From JAKAXS01 sp965279065 (lineage in GTDB: Bacteria; Pseudomonadota; Alphaproteobacteria; Rhizobiales; Hyphomicrobiaceae), in contig OZ257134.1 of the NCBI GenBank assembly GCA_965279065.1, positions 992,001 to 1,056,000 on the forward strand: a stretch of DNA of 64,000 nucleotides, given 5' to 3'. Made by a program: the position numbers and the translations under genes. Positions 17,351-26,577 of this stretch are shown piece after piece; the stretch's first letter is position 1; every line of letters starts with the position of its first letter. The notes beneath the pieces were generated by a model. The model made no database searches. It was given only the letters and a program-made list of their open reading frames with translations, and was not told where the DNA came from.

Positions 17351-19128
17351 TTCACCGTCTTGGCGCGTAAGCCCCGCGTCGTGTCGCGGCCGGCCCGCTT
17401 GGCCGCGACCTGCAGCTCTTCGCGGAACTCGTCGCGTCGCTCGTGTACCGAGGCGATGACCAGACCGGTCGGCACGCCGAGGCCGACCAGCGCCGCTTCT
17501 GTCAACTGCAGGCTGGCCTCGATGGTTTCCGGCACGACATCGGTGACGCCGAGATCGTACAGGTGCCGCGCGTGGTCTGCGTCGCGCGCACGCGAGACGA
17601 TGACGACCTTCTCGCGCTCGGCTCGCACCACGCGCACGATGTCGTCGATCTCGGCATTGACGTGGATGGTGATGATCACGGCGGACGCTTCCTGGAAGCC
17701 GCAGCGATTGAGGAAGCCGACGTTCTTGGCATCGCCGTAGTAGACCGGCTTGCCGTCGGCACGCGCCCGCGAGACGATGTCTGGGGCCCGTTCGATGACC
17801 AGGTGCTTCACCTTGTGCCGGTCCAGCATCTCCGACACCAGGCTGCCGACGCGGCCATAGCCGATGACGATGGCGCGGACGTTTGCGTCCTCCGGCAGTT
17901 CAGAGAGCGCAGGATTGGCCAGCTGCTGCGGCAGCCACTTGGCCGTCCCCCGCCGCGCCGCATAGTCCAACAGGGGAATAAGGGCCATCGACAGCGACGT
18001 AACGGCCTGCACGAACGCGCCCGCCTCGCCACTCAGCATGTTGTACGTGATCGCCAGTCCGATGACGATGAACGCGAACTCGCCGCCCGGTCCCAGCAGC
18101 ATGGCGCCCTGCAGAGCCACGTGATTGGGCGCCCCGAAGGCACGCAGCAACCCGCCGGCCACCAGAACCTTGGTGATAATCAAAGCCAGCGTTGCGCCGA
18201 TGACCGGCAGCGGATTGGTCAACAGCGCCGTGATGTCGAGGCTCATGCCGACGGTGAAGAAGAACACGCCGAGCAGCAGCCCCTTGAACGGGTCGATCGT
18301 CGCCTCGATGGCCCGGCGGAACTCGGTCTCGGCGAGCAGCAGGCCAGCCACGAACGCCCCAAGCGCCATCGACAGTCCGGCCGCCGCCGTCAGCAATCCG
18401 CTGCCGACGGCCACGAATAGGGTTGCGGCCACGAACAGCTCGGTGTTGTCGCTGGAGGCGACGAGGCGGAACAGCGGTCGCAGCACCACCGTCCCTGCCA
18501 CCACGATGACGGCGATGGCCAGGCCCGCCTGCGCGAACGCCAGCAACAGGCCTGCCACGATACTCTGCTGCTGGCCGGGCCCCAGGATGGTCGTCAGCAG
18601 CAGCAGCGGGACCACGGCGAGGTCTTGCGCCAGCAGCACCGCGAAACTTGCCCGTCCTGTCGCCGTGCGGAACCGGTTCTGTCGCGACAGGACCTCCACG
18701 ACGATCGCCGTCGATGACAGCGCCAGGCTGAAGCCGATGATCGTCGCTGCCGCCGCATCGAACCCGAACAGCGCGGCCCCGATGCCGATCAACGCGCCCG
18801 AAATGGCGATTTGCAGGCCGCCGAGCGCAAACACTTGCCGCCGCATCGTCACGAGGCGCTTCAGCGACAGTTCCAGCCCGATCAGGAACATCAGGAAGAC
18901 GACGCCGAGCTCCGCCAGCGCCGATAGGCTCTTCTCGTCGTTGATGGTGATCCAGTCGAACGCCGGCAACGCGCCCAGACCCTTTGGGCCGAGCACGATG
19001 CCCGCGAGCAGGAACCCGAGGATCGGGCTGACCTTCAGCCGCTGCACCAGCGGCACGACGACGGCGGCCGTCGTCAGCACTACCATGACGTCGCGATAGA
19101 TTCCGAGATCGTGTCCTGCCGCCGCCAT
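17341..19128 (-). CDS. CPA2-family cation:proton antiporter (KefB/RosB-like)
   Basis: A 595-residue membrane protein with about 12-13 helices in the first 390 residues, then a cytoplasmic TrkA-N/RCK domain with the nucleotide-binding AIVIGYGRVGSLVSEML. The core motifs GVVFLMFLIGLELSL, SLALSSTAIVVEVL and LGPGGEFAFIVIGLAI are typical of the monovalent cation:proton antiporter-2 family that includes KefB/KefC. The expected role is proton-driven K+ or Na+ efflux gated by nucleotide or thiol signals. No separate KefF/KefG-type subunit gene is adjacent. The tail beyond the TrkA-N domain is short and lacks a clear TrkA-C domain. Confidence 0.9.
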   Translation of the reverse strand: MAAAGHDLGIYRDVMVVLTTAAVVVPLVQRLKVSPILGFLLAGIVLGPKGLGALPAFDWITINDEKSLSALAELGVVFLMFLIGLELSLKRLVTMRRQVFALGGLQIAISGALIGIGAALFGFDAAAATIIGFSLALSSTAIVVEVLSRQNRFRTATGRASFAVLLAQDLAVVPLLLLTTILGPGQQQSIVAGLLLAFAQAGLAIAVIVVAGTVVLRPLFRLVASSDNTELFVAATLFVAVGSGLLTAAAGLSMALGAFVAGLLLAETEFRRAIEATIDPFKGLLLGVFFFTVGMSLDITALLTNPLPVIGATLALIITKVLVAGGLLRAFGAPNHVALQGAMLLGPGGEFAFIVIGLAITYNMLSGEAGAFVQAVTSLSMALIPLLDYAARRGTAKWLPQQLANPALSELPEDANVRAIVIGYGRVGSLVSEMLDRHKVKHLVIERAPDIVSRARADGKPVYYGDAKNVGFLNRCGFQEASAVIITIHVNAEIDDIVRVVRAEREKVVIVSRARDADHARHLYDLGVTDVVPETIEASLQLTEAALVGLGVPTGLVIASVHERRDEFREELQVAAKRAGRDTTRGLRAKTVKKA

Positions 19129-19296
19129 GAGCCTCCGGATGCGCTGAAGTTCAGCGTCATCCTATACGGAAGTCCTCACGCGACGCGAGCCGCTACGCCA
19201 TTGTCGTCCACGGCAACCGCTGCAAGTGGCCCGAGTGCACTACGCCGCGCCAGCGGGCATCTGCCAAAAGTTGGGCTGAGGCTCCCCGCCGGATGA

Positions 19297-21999
19297 TCAG
19301 GCGCCCGCGCCGAGCCGCGCCTCGATGGCCTCGAGCGCACTGCCGGCCTTGGCGCCGTCGGGGCCGCCGGCCTGCGCCATGTCGGGGCGGCCACCGCCGC
19401 CCTTGCCGCCAACGCTTTCCGAGGCGACACGCACGAGGTCGACGGCGCTGACCTTCGAGGTCAGATCTTTGGTGACCGCAACGACGATGCCCAGCTTGCC
19501 GTCCGAACCGTTGTTGGCCACGGCAACGACGCCGGACCCGACACTGGCCAGCTTCTCCTCCGCCAGCGACTTCAGGTCCTTGGTCTCCACGCCGGTGAGA
19601 TTGAGCGGCAGGAAGTTGATCCCGGCAATCGACCGGACGGCCGATGCCGCTTCACCGCCTCCGGCTCCGCCACCGAGCGCCACCTGCTTCTTGGCGTCCG
19701 CCAGCTGACGTTCCAACTGCTTCCTTTCGTCCATCAGCGACTTGACGCGCTCGACGACATCCTCTGGCCGCACACGCAGGACGCTGGCGGCCTCGCGCAG
19801 CTGCTCGTCGTGCGCCGCCAGATAGGCGCGCGCGCCTTCCGCCGTCAGCGCCTCGATGCGCCGCACGCCGGCCGAGCTGCCGCCCTCGCTCGTTACCTTG
19901 ACGAGGCCGATGTCGCCCGTGCGTCGCGCGTGCGTGCCGCCGCACAATTCGACTGACCACGCCTTGTTGCCCTTCGGCCCGGCGACGGGATTGCCCATCG
20001 AGACGACGCGCACCTCGTCGCCGTACTTCTCGCCGAACAGCGCCATCGCGCCGGATTGCTTGGCATCTTCGAGCGCCATGAGGTGCGTCTCGACCGGGGC
20101 GTTTTGCAATACGATTGCATTGGCGAGCGCCTCGACCTGCGCGATCTCCTCCTGGCTCATCGGCTTGGTGTGCGTGAAGTCGAAGCGCAGACGGTCGGGC
20201 GACACCAGCGAGCCCTTCTGCGCGACATGTGTTCCCAACACCTGACGTAGCGCCTCGTGCAGCAGATGCGTGGCGGAGTGGTTGGCGCGCGTTGCCGTGC
20301 GCCGGGCACTGTCGACGACCAGTTCGACGACGGCGCCTTCGCTGAGCGAACCCTTTTCCATCACGCCCGCGTGGACGAACACGTCGCCGAGCTTCTTCTG
20401 CGTGTCGGTGACTTTGAATACGGCGCCCTTGGCACCCTTGATCAGGCCCGTGTCGCCGACCTGTCCGCCGGATTCGCCGTAGAACGGGGTCTGGTTGACC
20501 ACGACTTGCGCCTCGTCGCCCGCCTTCAGCGACTTGACCGGTTTGCCGTCGCGGACCAGCGCTGTCACGACGCCCTCGGCGCTCTCGGTGTCGTAGCCTA
20601 GGAATTCGCTCGCGCCGGCCTTGTCGCGCAGCTCGAACCAGACCGTCTCCGTCGCTGTGTCACCCGAACCCTTCCAGGCCTTGCGCGCGTCGTCCTTCTG
20701 CTTCTCCATCGCGGCATTGAAGGCGCCGGTATCGACCGTGATCTCGCGCGCCCGCAGCGCGTCCTCGGTCAGGTCCAGCGGGAAGCCATAGGTGTCGTAG
20801 AGCTTGAACGCCACGTCGCCGGGAAACACGGCGCCCGTCGTCATGCCCTGCGAGGCTTCGCTCAACAGGCGCAGGCCGTTGCCCAGCGTCTTCTTGAAGC
20901 GGCTCTCTTCAAGCTTCAGCGTCTCCGTGATCAGCCCCTGCGCGCGCCCAAGCTCCGGGAACGCGTCGCCCATCTCGCGCACTAGCGAAGGAACCAGGCG
21001 GTACATGAGCGGATCGACGCAGCCGAGCAGGTGGGCGTACCGCATTGCGCGCCGCATGATGCGGCGCAGAACGTAGCCGCGCCCTTCGTTGGACGGCAGC
21101 ACGCCGTCGGCAATGAGGAAACTCGTGGCGCGCAGGTGGTCGGCGATGATGCGTCGCGCCGCTTTGACAAACTCGGGCCCGCCTTCGACGCCCGCCTCGT
21201 CCGCGCCCGCCTTCTGCGCCTCGACGCGAATACTCTGAATGAGGTTGCGGAACAGGTCGATCTCGTAGTTGTCGTGCGTGCCCTGCAGCACGGCCGAGAT
21301 GCGCTCCAGTCCCATGCCGGTGTCGATCGACGGCTTCGGCAGCGGCACACGCTCGCCGCCCGGCAGTTGCTCGAACTGCATGAACACGAGATTCCAGATC
21401 TCGATGAAGCGGTCGCCGTCCGCGTCCGCCGAGCCGGGCGGGCCGCCAGGGATCTTCGGTCCGTGATCGAAGAAGATCTCCGAGCAAGGCCCGCACGGAC
21501 CCGTGTCGCCCATCTGCCAGAAGTTGTCCGACGTGGCGATGCGGATCAGCTTGTCGTCGCCAAAGCCCGTCAGCTTCTTCCAGATGGCGTGCGCCTCGTC
21601 GTCCTCGTGATACACGGTGACTGACAGCCGCTTCTTGTCGAGCCCGTACGTCTTGGTGATCAGCTCCCAGGCGAGCAGGATCGCCCGCTCCTTGAAGTAG
21701 TCGCCGAACGAGAAGTTGCCGAGCATCTCGAAGAACGTGTGGTGCCGCGCTGTGTAGCCGACGTTGTCGAGATCGTTGTGCTTGCCGCCGGCGCGCACGC
21801 ACTTCTGCGACGACGCCGCCCGCGTGTAGGGCCGCGTCTCCTGTCCCGTGAAGACGTTCTTGAACTGCACCATGCCCGCGTTGGTGAACATCAACGTCGG
21901 GTCGTTGCGTGGCACGAGCGGCGAGGAGGGCACGGCCTCGTGCCCATTCTTGACGAAGAAGTCGAGGAAGGTCGAACGGATGTCGTTGACGCCGGTCAT
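19297..21999 (-). CDS. alaS: Alanyl-tRNA synthetase
   Basis: A 900-residue AlaRS that charges tRNA-Ala. In order are the class II catalytic domain (from MTGVNDIRSTFLDFF, with NAGMVQFKNVFTG and RYTARHHTFFEMLGNFSFGDYF-like motif 2), the tRNA-recognition domain, the editing domain with the zinc motif ANHSATHLLHEALR plus the later CGGTHARRTGDIG, and the C-terminal DHHA1 domain with GGGGRPDMAQAGG. The frame is open upstream, but MTGVNDIR is the standard start. It follows recA on the same strand, an order common in Alphaproteobacteria. Confidence 0.96.
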   Translation of the reverse strand: MTGVNDIRSTFLDFFVKNGHEAVPSSPLVPRNDPTLMFTNAGMVQFKNVFTGQETRPYTRAASSQKCVRAGGKHNDLDNVGYTARHHTFFEMLGNFSFGDYFKERAILLAWELITKTYGLDKKRLSVTVYHEDDEAHAIWKKLTGFGDDKLIRIATSDNFWQMGDTGPCGPCSEIFFDHGPKIPGGPPGSADADGDRFIEIWNLVFMQFEQLPGGERVPLPKPSIDTGMGLERISAVLQGTHDNYEIDLFRNLIQSIRVEAQKAGADEAGVEGGPEFVKAARRIIADHLRATSFLIADGVLPSNEGRGYVLRRIMRRAMRYAHLLGCVDPLMYRLVPSLVREMGDAFPELGRAQGLITETLKLEESRFKKTLGNGLRLLSEASQGMTTGAVFPGDVAFKLYDTYGFPLDLTEDALRAREITVDTGAFNAAMEKQKDDARKAWKGSGDTATETVWFELRDKAGASEFLGYDTESAEGVVTALVRDGKPVKSLKAGDEAQVVVNQTPFYGESGGQVGDTGLIKGAKGAVFKVTDTQKKLGDVFVHAGVMEKGSLSEGAVVELVVDSARRTATRANHSATHLLHEALRQVLGTHVAQKGSLVSPDRLRFDFTHTKPMSQEEIAQVEALANAIVLQNAPVETHLMALEDAKQSGAMALFGEKYGDEVRVVSMGNPVAGPKGNKAWSVELCGGTHARRTGDIGLVKVTSEGGSSAGVRRIEALTAEGARAYLAAHDEQLREAASVLRVRPEDVVERVKSLMDERKQLERQLADAKKQVALGGGAGGGEAASAVRSIAGINFLPLNLTGVETKDLKSLAEEKLASVGSGVVAVANNGSDGKLGIVVAVTKDLTSKVSAVDLVRVASESVGGKGGGGRPDMAQAGGPDGAKAGSALEAIEARLGAGA

Positions 22000-22076
22000 G
22001 CGATGGGGCTCACGGAAGAGGGCTTGGCGGGCGCCGAACGGCGCGCGATGGGTTCGGCGCGTTTGTAACGACGCCC

Positions 22077-22220
22077 CCGTCCCGTGTCCAGAAACCCAAA
22101 GAACGGCGGTTCGGGGGTGTCTCCCGAACGGGGCGCGGGGCCGTGCCCCCGCTGGCGCAGCCAATCTCCGCTCCGCGAGCGGGCTACCGCCCACACCCGC
22201 CTGGGAGGAGACCTCCCAGG
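22077..22220. other. Structured GC-rich spacer between recA and alaS
   Basis: The 236-bp gap holds no gene. Two inverted repeats stand out: a hairpin around TTCGGG and CCCGAA (about 22109-22127), and a perfect 9-bp stem CCTGGGAGG (22200-22208) with CCTCCCAGG (22212-22220). The second lies 16 bp past the recA stop and could end or stabilise the recA transcript. It has no T-run. Confidence 0.4.
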
Positions 22221-22235
22221 CTTGCCCTTCTTATG

Positions 22236-23378
22236 CTACCGCCGCTTGCCGGCAGCCTTCCGTGCGCCGGCATCTTCCGTGTCCGGCAGGACGCCATCCT
22301 CGTCGGGCTCCTCCGCAGCACTACCGCTGACGATGGGATCGACCAGCATCTTGTCGACGATCAGGCCGGCGTTGGCGCGCACGGCCTTTTCGAGCGCGTC
22401 TGCGATTTTGGGATTTTCCGTCAGGAACGCCTTGGCGTTCTCTCGGCCCTGGCCGATGCGCTGGCCGTCATAGGAGATCCAGGCGCCTGATTTCTCAACG
22501 ATCCCGACTTTGACACCGAGGTCGACCAGTTCGCCCGTCTTGGAGATGCCCTGTCCATACATGATGTCGAACTCGACCTGCTTGAACGGCGGCGCCACCT
22601 TGTTCTTGACGACCTTGACGCGTGTCTGGTTGCCGACGACATCGTCGCGCTCTTTGATCTGGCCGATACGGCGAATGTCGAGGCGGACGGAGGCATAAAA
22701 CTTCAGCGCATTGCCGCCCGTCGTCGTTTCCGGGTTGCCGAACATCACGCCGATCTTCATGCGGATCTGGTTGATAAAGATCACCATGGTATTCGACTTG
22801 GAGATCGATCCCGTCAGCTTGCGCAGCGCCTTGCTCATCAGGCGCGCCTGCATTCCCGGCTGCATGTCGCCCATGTCGCCCTCGAGCTCCGCCTTGGGCG
22901 TCAGCGCGGCGACGGAGTCGACCACAAGCACGTCAATCGCGCCGGACCGGACCAGGGTGTCGGTAATCTCCAGGGCTTCCTCGCCGCTATCGGGTTGCGA
23001 GATCAGAAGATCGTCCACCTTCACGCCGAGCTTCCGCGCATAAGCCGGATCGACCGCGTGTTCCGCGTCGACGAAGGCGCAGATGCCGCCCTTCTTCTGG
23101 GCCTCCGCGATCACCTGCAACGCCAGCGTCGTCTTGCCGGAACTCTCTGGCCCGTAAATCTCGATGATGCGCCCACGTGGCAACCCGCCGATGCCAAGCG
23201 CGATATCTAGCCCCAGCGAGCCGGTGGAAATTGCTTCAATGTCGTAGGACCGGTCATTTGCGCCCAGACGCATGACCGAGCCCTTGCCGAAGTTCTTGTC
23301 GATCTGCGCGAGTGCAGCCTCGAGCGCCTTGTGCTTGTCCATATTTCCCCCTTCGACCACATGCAGCTCGGGCTTCAT
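22236..23378 (-). CDS. recA: Recombinase RecA
   Basis: A 380-residue RecA, the strand-exchange ATPase of homologous recombination and activator of LexA cleavage. Visible are Walker A GPESSGKTT, the ALAQIDKNFGKGSVMRLG opening, the MAW-type core (loop L1 near GDMGDMQPG), and the L2 region around FGNPETTTGGNALKFYAS. The C-terminus is acidic. I chose the ATG at 23378 because AAGGTGG lies just upstream; a GTG at 23387 falls within that ribosome-binding site. Upstream is a candidate SOS operator and promoter. Confidence 0.97.
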   Translation of the reverse strand: MKPELHVVEGGNMDKHKALEAALAQIDKNFGKGSVMRLGANDRSYDIEAISTGSLGLDIALGIGGLPRGRIIEIYGPESSGKTTLALQVIAEAQKKGGICAFVDAEHAVDPAYARKLGVKVDDLLISQPDSGEEALEITDTLVRSGAIDVLVVDSVAALTPKAELEGDMGDMQPGMQARLMSKALRKLTGSISKSNTMVIFINQIRMKIGVMFGNPETTTGGNALKFYASVRLDIRRIGQIKERDDVVGNQTRVKVVKNKVAPPFKQVEFDIMYGQGISKTGELVDLGVKVGIVEKSGAWISYDGQRIGQGRENAKAFLTENPKIADALEKAVRANAGLIVDKMLVDPIVSGSAAEEPDEDGVLPDTEDAGARKAAGKRR

Positions 23379-23422
23379 CGGATCCACCTTATGTCACGCG
23401 TTGTAGAATCAGCAATTAACTA

Positions 23423-23451
23423 GATGTACATGATATGTTCTCTTTTGTCAA
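23423..23451 (-). promoter_or_regulatory. recA promoter with candidate LexA (SOS) box
   Basis: On the minus strand a perfect -35 TTGACA (23451-23446) is followed 17 bp later by a weak -10 TACATC (23428-23423). Between them GAAC-N7-GTAC (23440-23426) matches seven of the eight fixed bases of the alphaproteobacterial LexA box GAAC-N7-GAAC. LexA bound here would block RNA polymerase. The ATG is about 45 bp downstream. Confidence 0.62.
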
Positions 23452-23597
23452 TTCCGCGTAACTAACTGAATAAAAAGATAGAAGGGGCATTTGATCGTGA
23501 TATGTTCCCGTTGATGATTCGGGTACGGACCGACTTCGTGCGCTCGCTACCTCAAGCTCGCACACAACAATTGACTGAGCGGCTGTTGATAGCGCCC

Positions 23598-24236
23598 CTA
23601 CTCCGCGGGAGCTGCGCTGACGGCAGTCCTCAACTCCGTGAAGGCGTGTCGGATCACAACCCAAGACCCTTGCAGCGCCAGCGCGGCCATGATCGTGGCG
23701 ACTATGATATCTGGCCAGCCTGTACCCGTTCCAAATACGCCCAAGGCCGCGATCAAAACCGCGAGGTTGCCGACGACGTCGTTGCGCGTGCAAATCCAAG
23801 CTGAGCGCATGTTGGAATCGCCACCACGATAGGCCCACAGCAACCCGAACGACGCCGCATTGGCAATCAGCGCTGCGATCCCGACAGCGCCCATGGTGTA
23901 GGCCTCCGGCAAGGTTCCCGACCAGACATGCCACGCCGTTATTCCGAGCACCCAAAGACCAAACAAGCCCATGGTGAAGCCCTTGGCGAGCGCTGCCTTC
24001 GCCCGATACGTCAGAGCCATGCCGACCACGAAAAGCGATATCGCGTAGTTCGCCGCGTCGCCAAGGAAGTCGAGGGCGTCTGCTTGCAGGGACGCCGAGC
24101 CGGATGCGAAGCCAGCGCCGACTTCAACGGCAAACATGACCGCGTTGATGCCGAGCACAGCCCACAGGACTCGCCAATGGGAGGCGCTGACCTCAGACGG
24201 CTCTGACGGACATGACGAGCAGCAATCTGCACTCAT
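23598..24236 (-). CDS. Cation diffusion facilitator-type transporter
   Basis: A 212-residue, six-helix cation efflux protein of the CDF superfamily. Motifs include ASLQADALDFLGDAANYAIS in helix 2 with metal-site Asp residues and TRNDVVGNLAVLIAA in helix 5. The N-terminus MSADCCSSCPSEP is Cys-rich and could bind metal. The usual C-terminal cytoplasmic domain is missing, as in the short members found beside MerR or ArsR regulators. The ATG at 24236 has GGAG about 9 bp upstream. No regulator gene is adjacent, but a dyad lies upstream. Confidence 0.8.
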   Translation of the reverse strand: MSADCCSSCPSEPSEVSASHWRVLWAVLGINAVMFAVEVGAGFASGSASLQADALDFLGDAANYAISLFVVGMALTYRAKAALAKGFTMGLFGLWVLGITAWHVWSGTLPEAYTMGAVGIAALIANAASFGLLWAYRGGDSNMRSAWICTRNDVVGNLAVLIAALGVFGTGTGWPDIIVATIMAALALQGSWVVIRHAFTELRTAVSAAPAE

Positions 24237-24265
24237 CAGGGATATCTCCGGGCTTACCGCCAAGC

Positions 24266-24284
24266 ATATCACACGCCGTGATAT
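24266..24284 (-). promoter_or_regulatory. Perfect dyad upstream of the cation transporter
   Basis: ATATCAC (24266-24272), spacer ACGCC, GTGATAT (24278-24284). The 7-bp half-sites are perfect and lie 30 bp before the transporter start. This suits an operator for a dimeric metal regulator, but no cognate regulator is in the window. Confidence 0.45.
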
Positions 24285-24419
24285 CGGAGCACGCCTGAGC
24301 CAATCCGCAATAATCTCGAACTGATACACGACCCCGCACACGCCGTTCCTCCGGCCAGCAAAAAGCCGGAAGCACCGTCACCGATGCTCCCGGCTGATCC
24401 GTGAATGACCGTCTGGCCG

Positions 24420-24887
24420 CTACCCCTTCAGCCGCGCGTTGCACTGGCTGTAGTAGCCGCCGCCCTTTTGGATCCACTTCAAGCCGCCGTTGCCGTTGCC
24501 GGCCTTGTTGGCGTTGTACTGTTCCAGGCAGGTATGGAAGCGCTGCTTCGCCGGGGTCTCGCTTGAGAACTTTGCAGAGATCGCGGTGGGGAATACCGCG
24601 CCGCCGCTGGCCGCCGGTTTCGGCGCGGCCGCCGGCTTGTCGGGGGCCTTGGCCGCCTGCTTCTTGTCGGCAGGCACCGTCGCCGCTGCCGGTGCATCGT
24701 CGGCACCACATTCGTCCTTGCGGAACTGGTTCCAGTTCTTGCCGCCGAGCGTGCCCGCGTCCTTGGCCGCCTGGTACTTCGTGCTGCATTCCTTGGTGCT
24801 GAGCGCCGTGGCCGATCCCGTGGACACAGCGAGCATGACGGCAAAAGCGCCGGCACCGGCCGCGAGGGTTCCTAATGCTTTGATCAT
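24420..24887 (-). CDS. Exported Cys-containing protein, unknown function
   Basis: A 155-residue protein with a signal peptide (residues 1-28, cleavage after SATA). The mature part has ECSTKYQAAKDAGTLGGK then WNQFRKDEC, a motif recurring in small exported proteins of Rhizobiales. An Ala/Pro/Lys-rich linker follows, then a second Cys pair in FHTCLEQYNANK and YYSQCNARLKG. The two Cys-paired modules may be distant repeats of each other. AAGGAG lies 7-8 bp before the ATG at 24887, an excellent ribosome-binding site. Function unknown; periplasmic location is inferred. Confidence 0.7.
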   Translation of the reverse strand: MIKALGTLAAGAGAFAVMLAVSTGSATALSTKECSTKYQAAKDAGTLGGKNWNQFRKDECGADDAPAAATVPADKKQAAKAPDKPAAAPKPAASGGAVFPTAISAKFSSETPAKQRFHTCLEQYNANKAGNGNGGLKWIQKGGGYYSQCNARLKG

Positions 24888-25058
24888 TGACGTCTCCTTG
24901 GTGGAGCTAAAGGCATCTTCCCCGTACGGTTGTTCTACTGCGAAGTTCTGACGGCGGAAAGCTGGCACATCCGGTAAAAAACGCGGATCGCCGTTAACCT
25001 TGCCGCCGCCTTGAAGCCCGCCTAACGTGCGCCATCTGTCGTGACCCGGAGATCATTC

Positions 25059-25541
25059 ATGGCCCGCCCAAGCTCGACCTTTTTCCGCACTTTCGTCGTA
25101 TTGGGCGGACTTGCGGTCTGCGCTGCCGCACCCGCGAGCGCCCAGGAGGCCAACGTGAAGGCCGGCCTTCTGAAGTGCTACGTGTCGGGCGGCGCCGGCT
25201 TCATCATCGGCTCCACCAAGGACCTCGACTGCAAGTACGAAGGCCTCGACGGCAGCCGCGACAGCTACCGCGGCGAGATCTCCAAGTACGGCCTCGACAT
25301 CGGCGCCACCGGCAAGGGTGTGATGTACTGGACGGTGCTCGCTCCCACCGGCAAGCTCGGACCGCGGGCACTCGCCGGCGGTTACGGCGGCGTCACGGCT
25401 GGTGCCGCGGTCGGCGTCGGTGCGGGCGCCAACGCAATGCTCGGCGGCTCCAACAAGACCGTCACGTTGCAGCCGCTGAGCGGCCAGGTGGAGGAAGGCC
25501 TCAACCTCGCCGTTGGCATCGCCGAGATGAAGCTGTTCTAG
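25059..25541 (+). CDS. DUF992 family exported protein
   Basis: A 160-residue protein with a signal peptide ending at ASAQE. The mature part has VKAGLLKCYVSGGAGFIIGST, then DLDCKYEG, RYGLDIG-like and GVMYWTVLAPTG motifs, and a Gly/Ala-rich segment. These are hallmarks of the DUF992 family of Hyphomicrobiales. Two Cys could form a disulfide. The ATG at 25059 has GGAG 9 bp upstream. Its stop shares a CTAG with the convergent phosphodiesterase gene. Function is unknown for the family. Confidence 0.83.
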   Translation: MARPSSTFFRTFVVLGGLAVCAAAPASAQEANVKAGLLKCYVSGGAGFIIGSTKDLDCKYEGLDGSRDSYRGEISKYGLDIGATGKGVMYWTVLAPTGKLGPRALAGGYGGVTAGAAVGVGAGANAMLGGSNKTVTLQPLSGQVEEGLNLAVGIAEMKLF

Positions 25542-26524
25542 GACCCCGCGCGAGGCCTCGCCAGCGGCGCGATGCGATCGATGCGGTTGGTCCAGATCCC
25601 GCCGGAGAAGCCTGTAGGGAGGCGATGGAACAGGTCCGCTTCGTCGATGCCGGACGTGCCCGGGTCGCCGCCTGACAATGGTCCCGTCACGTAGACATCC
25701 GTGCCCGCGCTCTGCATGCGGGCCAGGAAGCGATTGGGCCATCCCCAGACCATCGGCGCGTAGTTCACCGGGAGCAGGACGATCGTGTTCCTGCAGGCGG
25801 CGGGCACAGCGCCGCTCCAGCCGAGGCCGAGATAGCGAAACGCACACGATTTCAGGGATGCGCGCGACATCGTCTTGACGCCAACCTTGTCGCGCAATGC
25901 GGTCATCGGTGCATCGCCGCCGTAGACCGCGAGCTGCGCCAGGCGCTCTGGCGGCAGCCGACGCAAGACCTCGGCAAGCTTCTCGCCTTCGCCTGCGTCG
26001 TTGCTCTTCACGTTGATGAGCAGCCTCCGGTCTGAAAAGGCGGTCAATACCTCATCGAGGGATGGCATCAGTCCGACGCCCTGTCCGCGAAAGGGGTACG
26101 TCTTGCCACCGTCAGCCGTATAGCCAAAGCCGACATCGAGCGCTTTGAGGTCCGCCAGCGGGTGCTCGCGCGTGACGCCCTTGCCGTTCGTCCGGCAATC
26201 GAGCGTCCAGTCGTGGAATACGGCGAAGTGCCCGTCGGTCGTCGGGTGCACATCGAACTCCACGATGTCCGCGCCGGCGTCGAACGCCGCGCGCATGCTC
26301 GCAAGCGTATTCTCCAGATAGGCGTGCTCCGGCTGATGAATGCGCGTCGCCGTGCACGTCTCGCTGGTCAGTCCTTCGCGGTGGAAGGTTTGCGCCAGTC
26401 CGCGATGTGCAAGCAGCCGAGGTTTCCCAGTCAGCGGCTCGCCCAGCATGTTCGTATTCAGCGCGAACGCCACCACCGAGAATAGCGCGGCAACCACCGC
26501 CGGCCATTTTGCAATCCGCCACAT
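25538..26524 (-). CDS. Glycerophosphodiester phosphodiesterase family protein
   Basis: A 328-residue TIM-barrel phosphodiesterase. An N-terminal signal/anchor is followed by LLAHRGLAQTF (catalytic His-Arg), YLENTLASMRAAFDAGADIVEFDVHPTTDG-type metal motif with Glu and Asp, and AVFHDWTLDCRTNGKG with the second catalytic His. It would hydrolyse glycerophosphodiesters to glycerol-3-phosphate and alcohol. The insert between HRGLAQ and the ENT motif (about 25 residues, containing a Cys) is longer than in GlpQ/UgpQ. Probably periplasmic or membrane-bound. Confidence 0.86.
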   Translation of the reverse strand: MWRIAKWPAVVAALFSVVAFALNTNMLGEPLTGKPRLLAHRGLAQTFHREGLTSETCTATRIHQPEHAYLENTLASMRAAFDAGADIVEFDVHPTTDGHFAVFHDWTLDCRTNGKGVTREHPLADLKALDVGFGYTADGGKTYPFRGQGVGLMPSLDEVLTAFSDRRLLINVKSNDAGEGEKLAEVLRRLPPERLAQLAVYGGDAPMTALRDKVGVKTMSRASLKSCAFRYLGLGWSGAVPAACRNTIVLLPVNYAPMVWGWPNRFLARMQSAGTDVYVTGPLSGGDPGTSGIDEADLFHRLPTGFSGGIWTNRIDRIAPLARPRAGS

Positions 26525-26577
26525 CGGTCCGCCACCTCATTGCCAAACCGTGGCCGTGAGCGAATTTTGCGGCGTCG

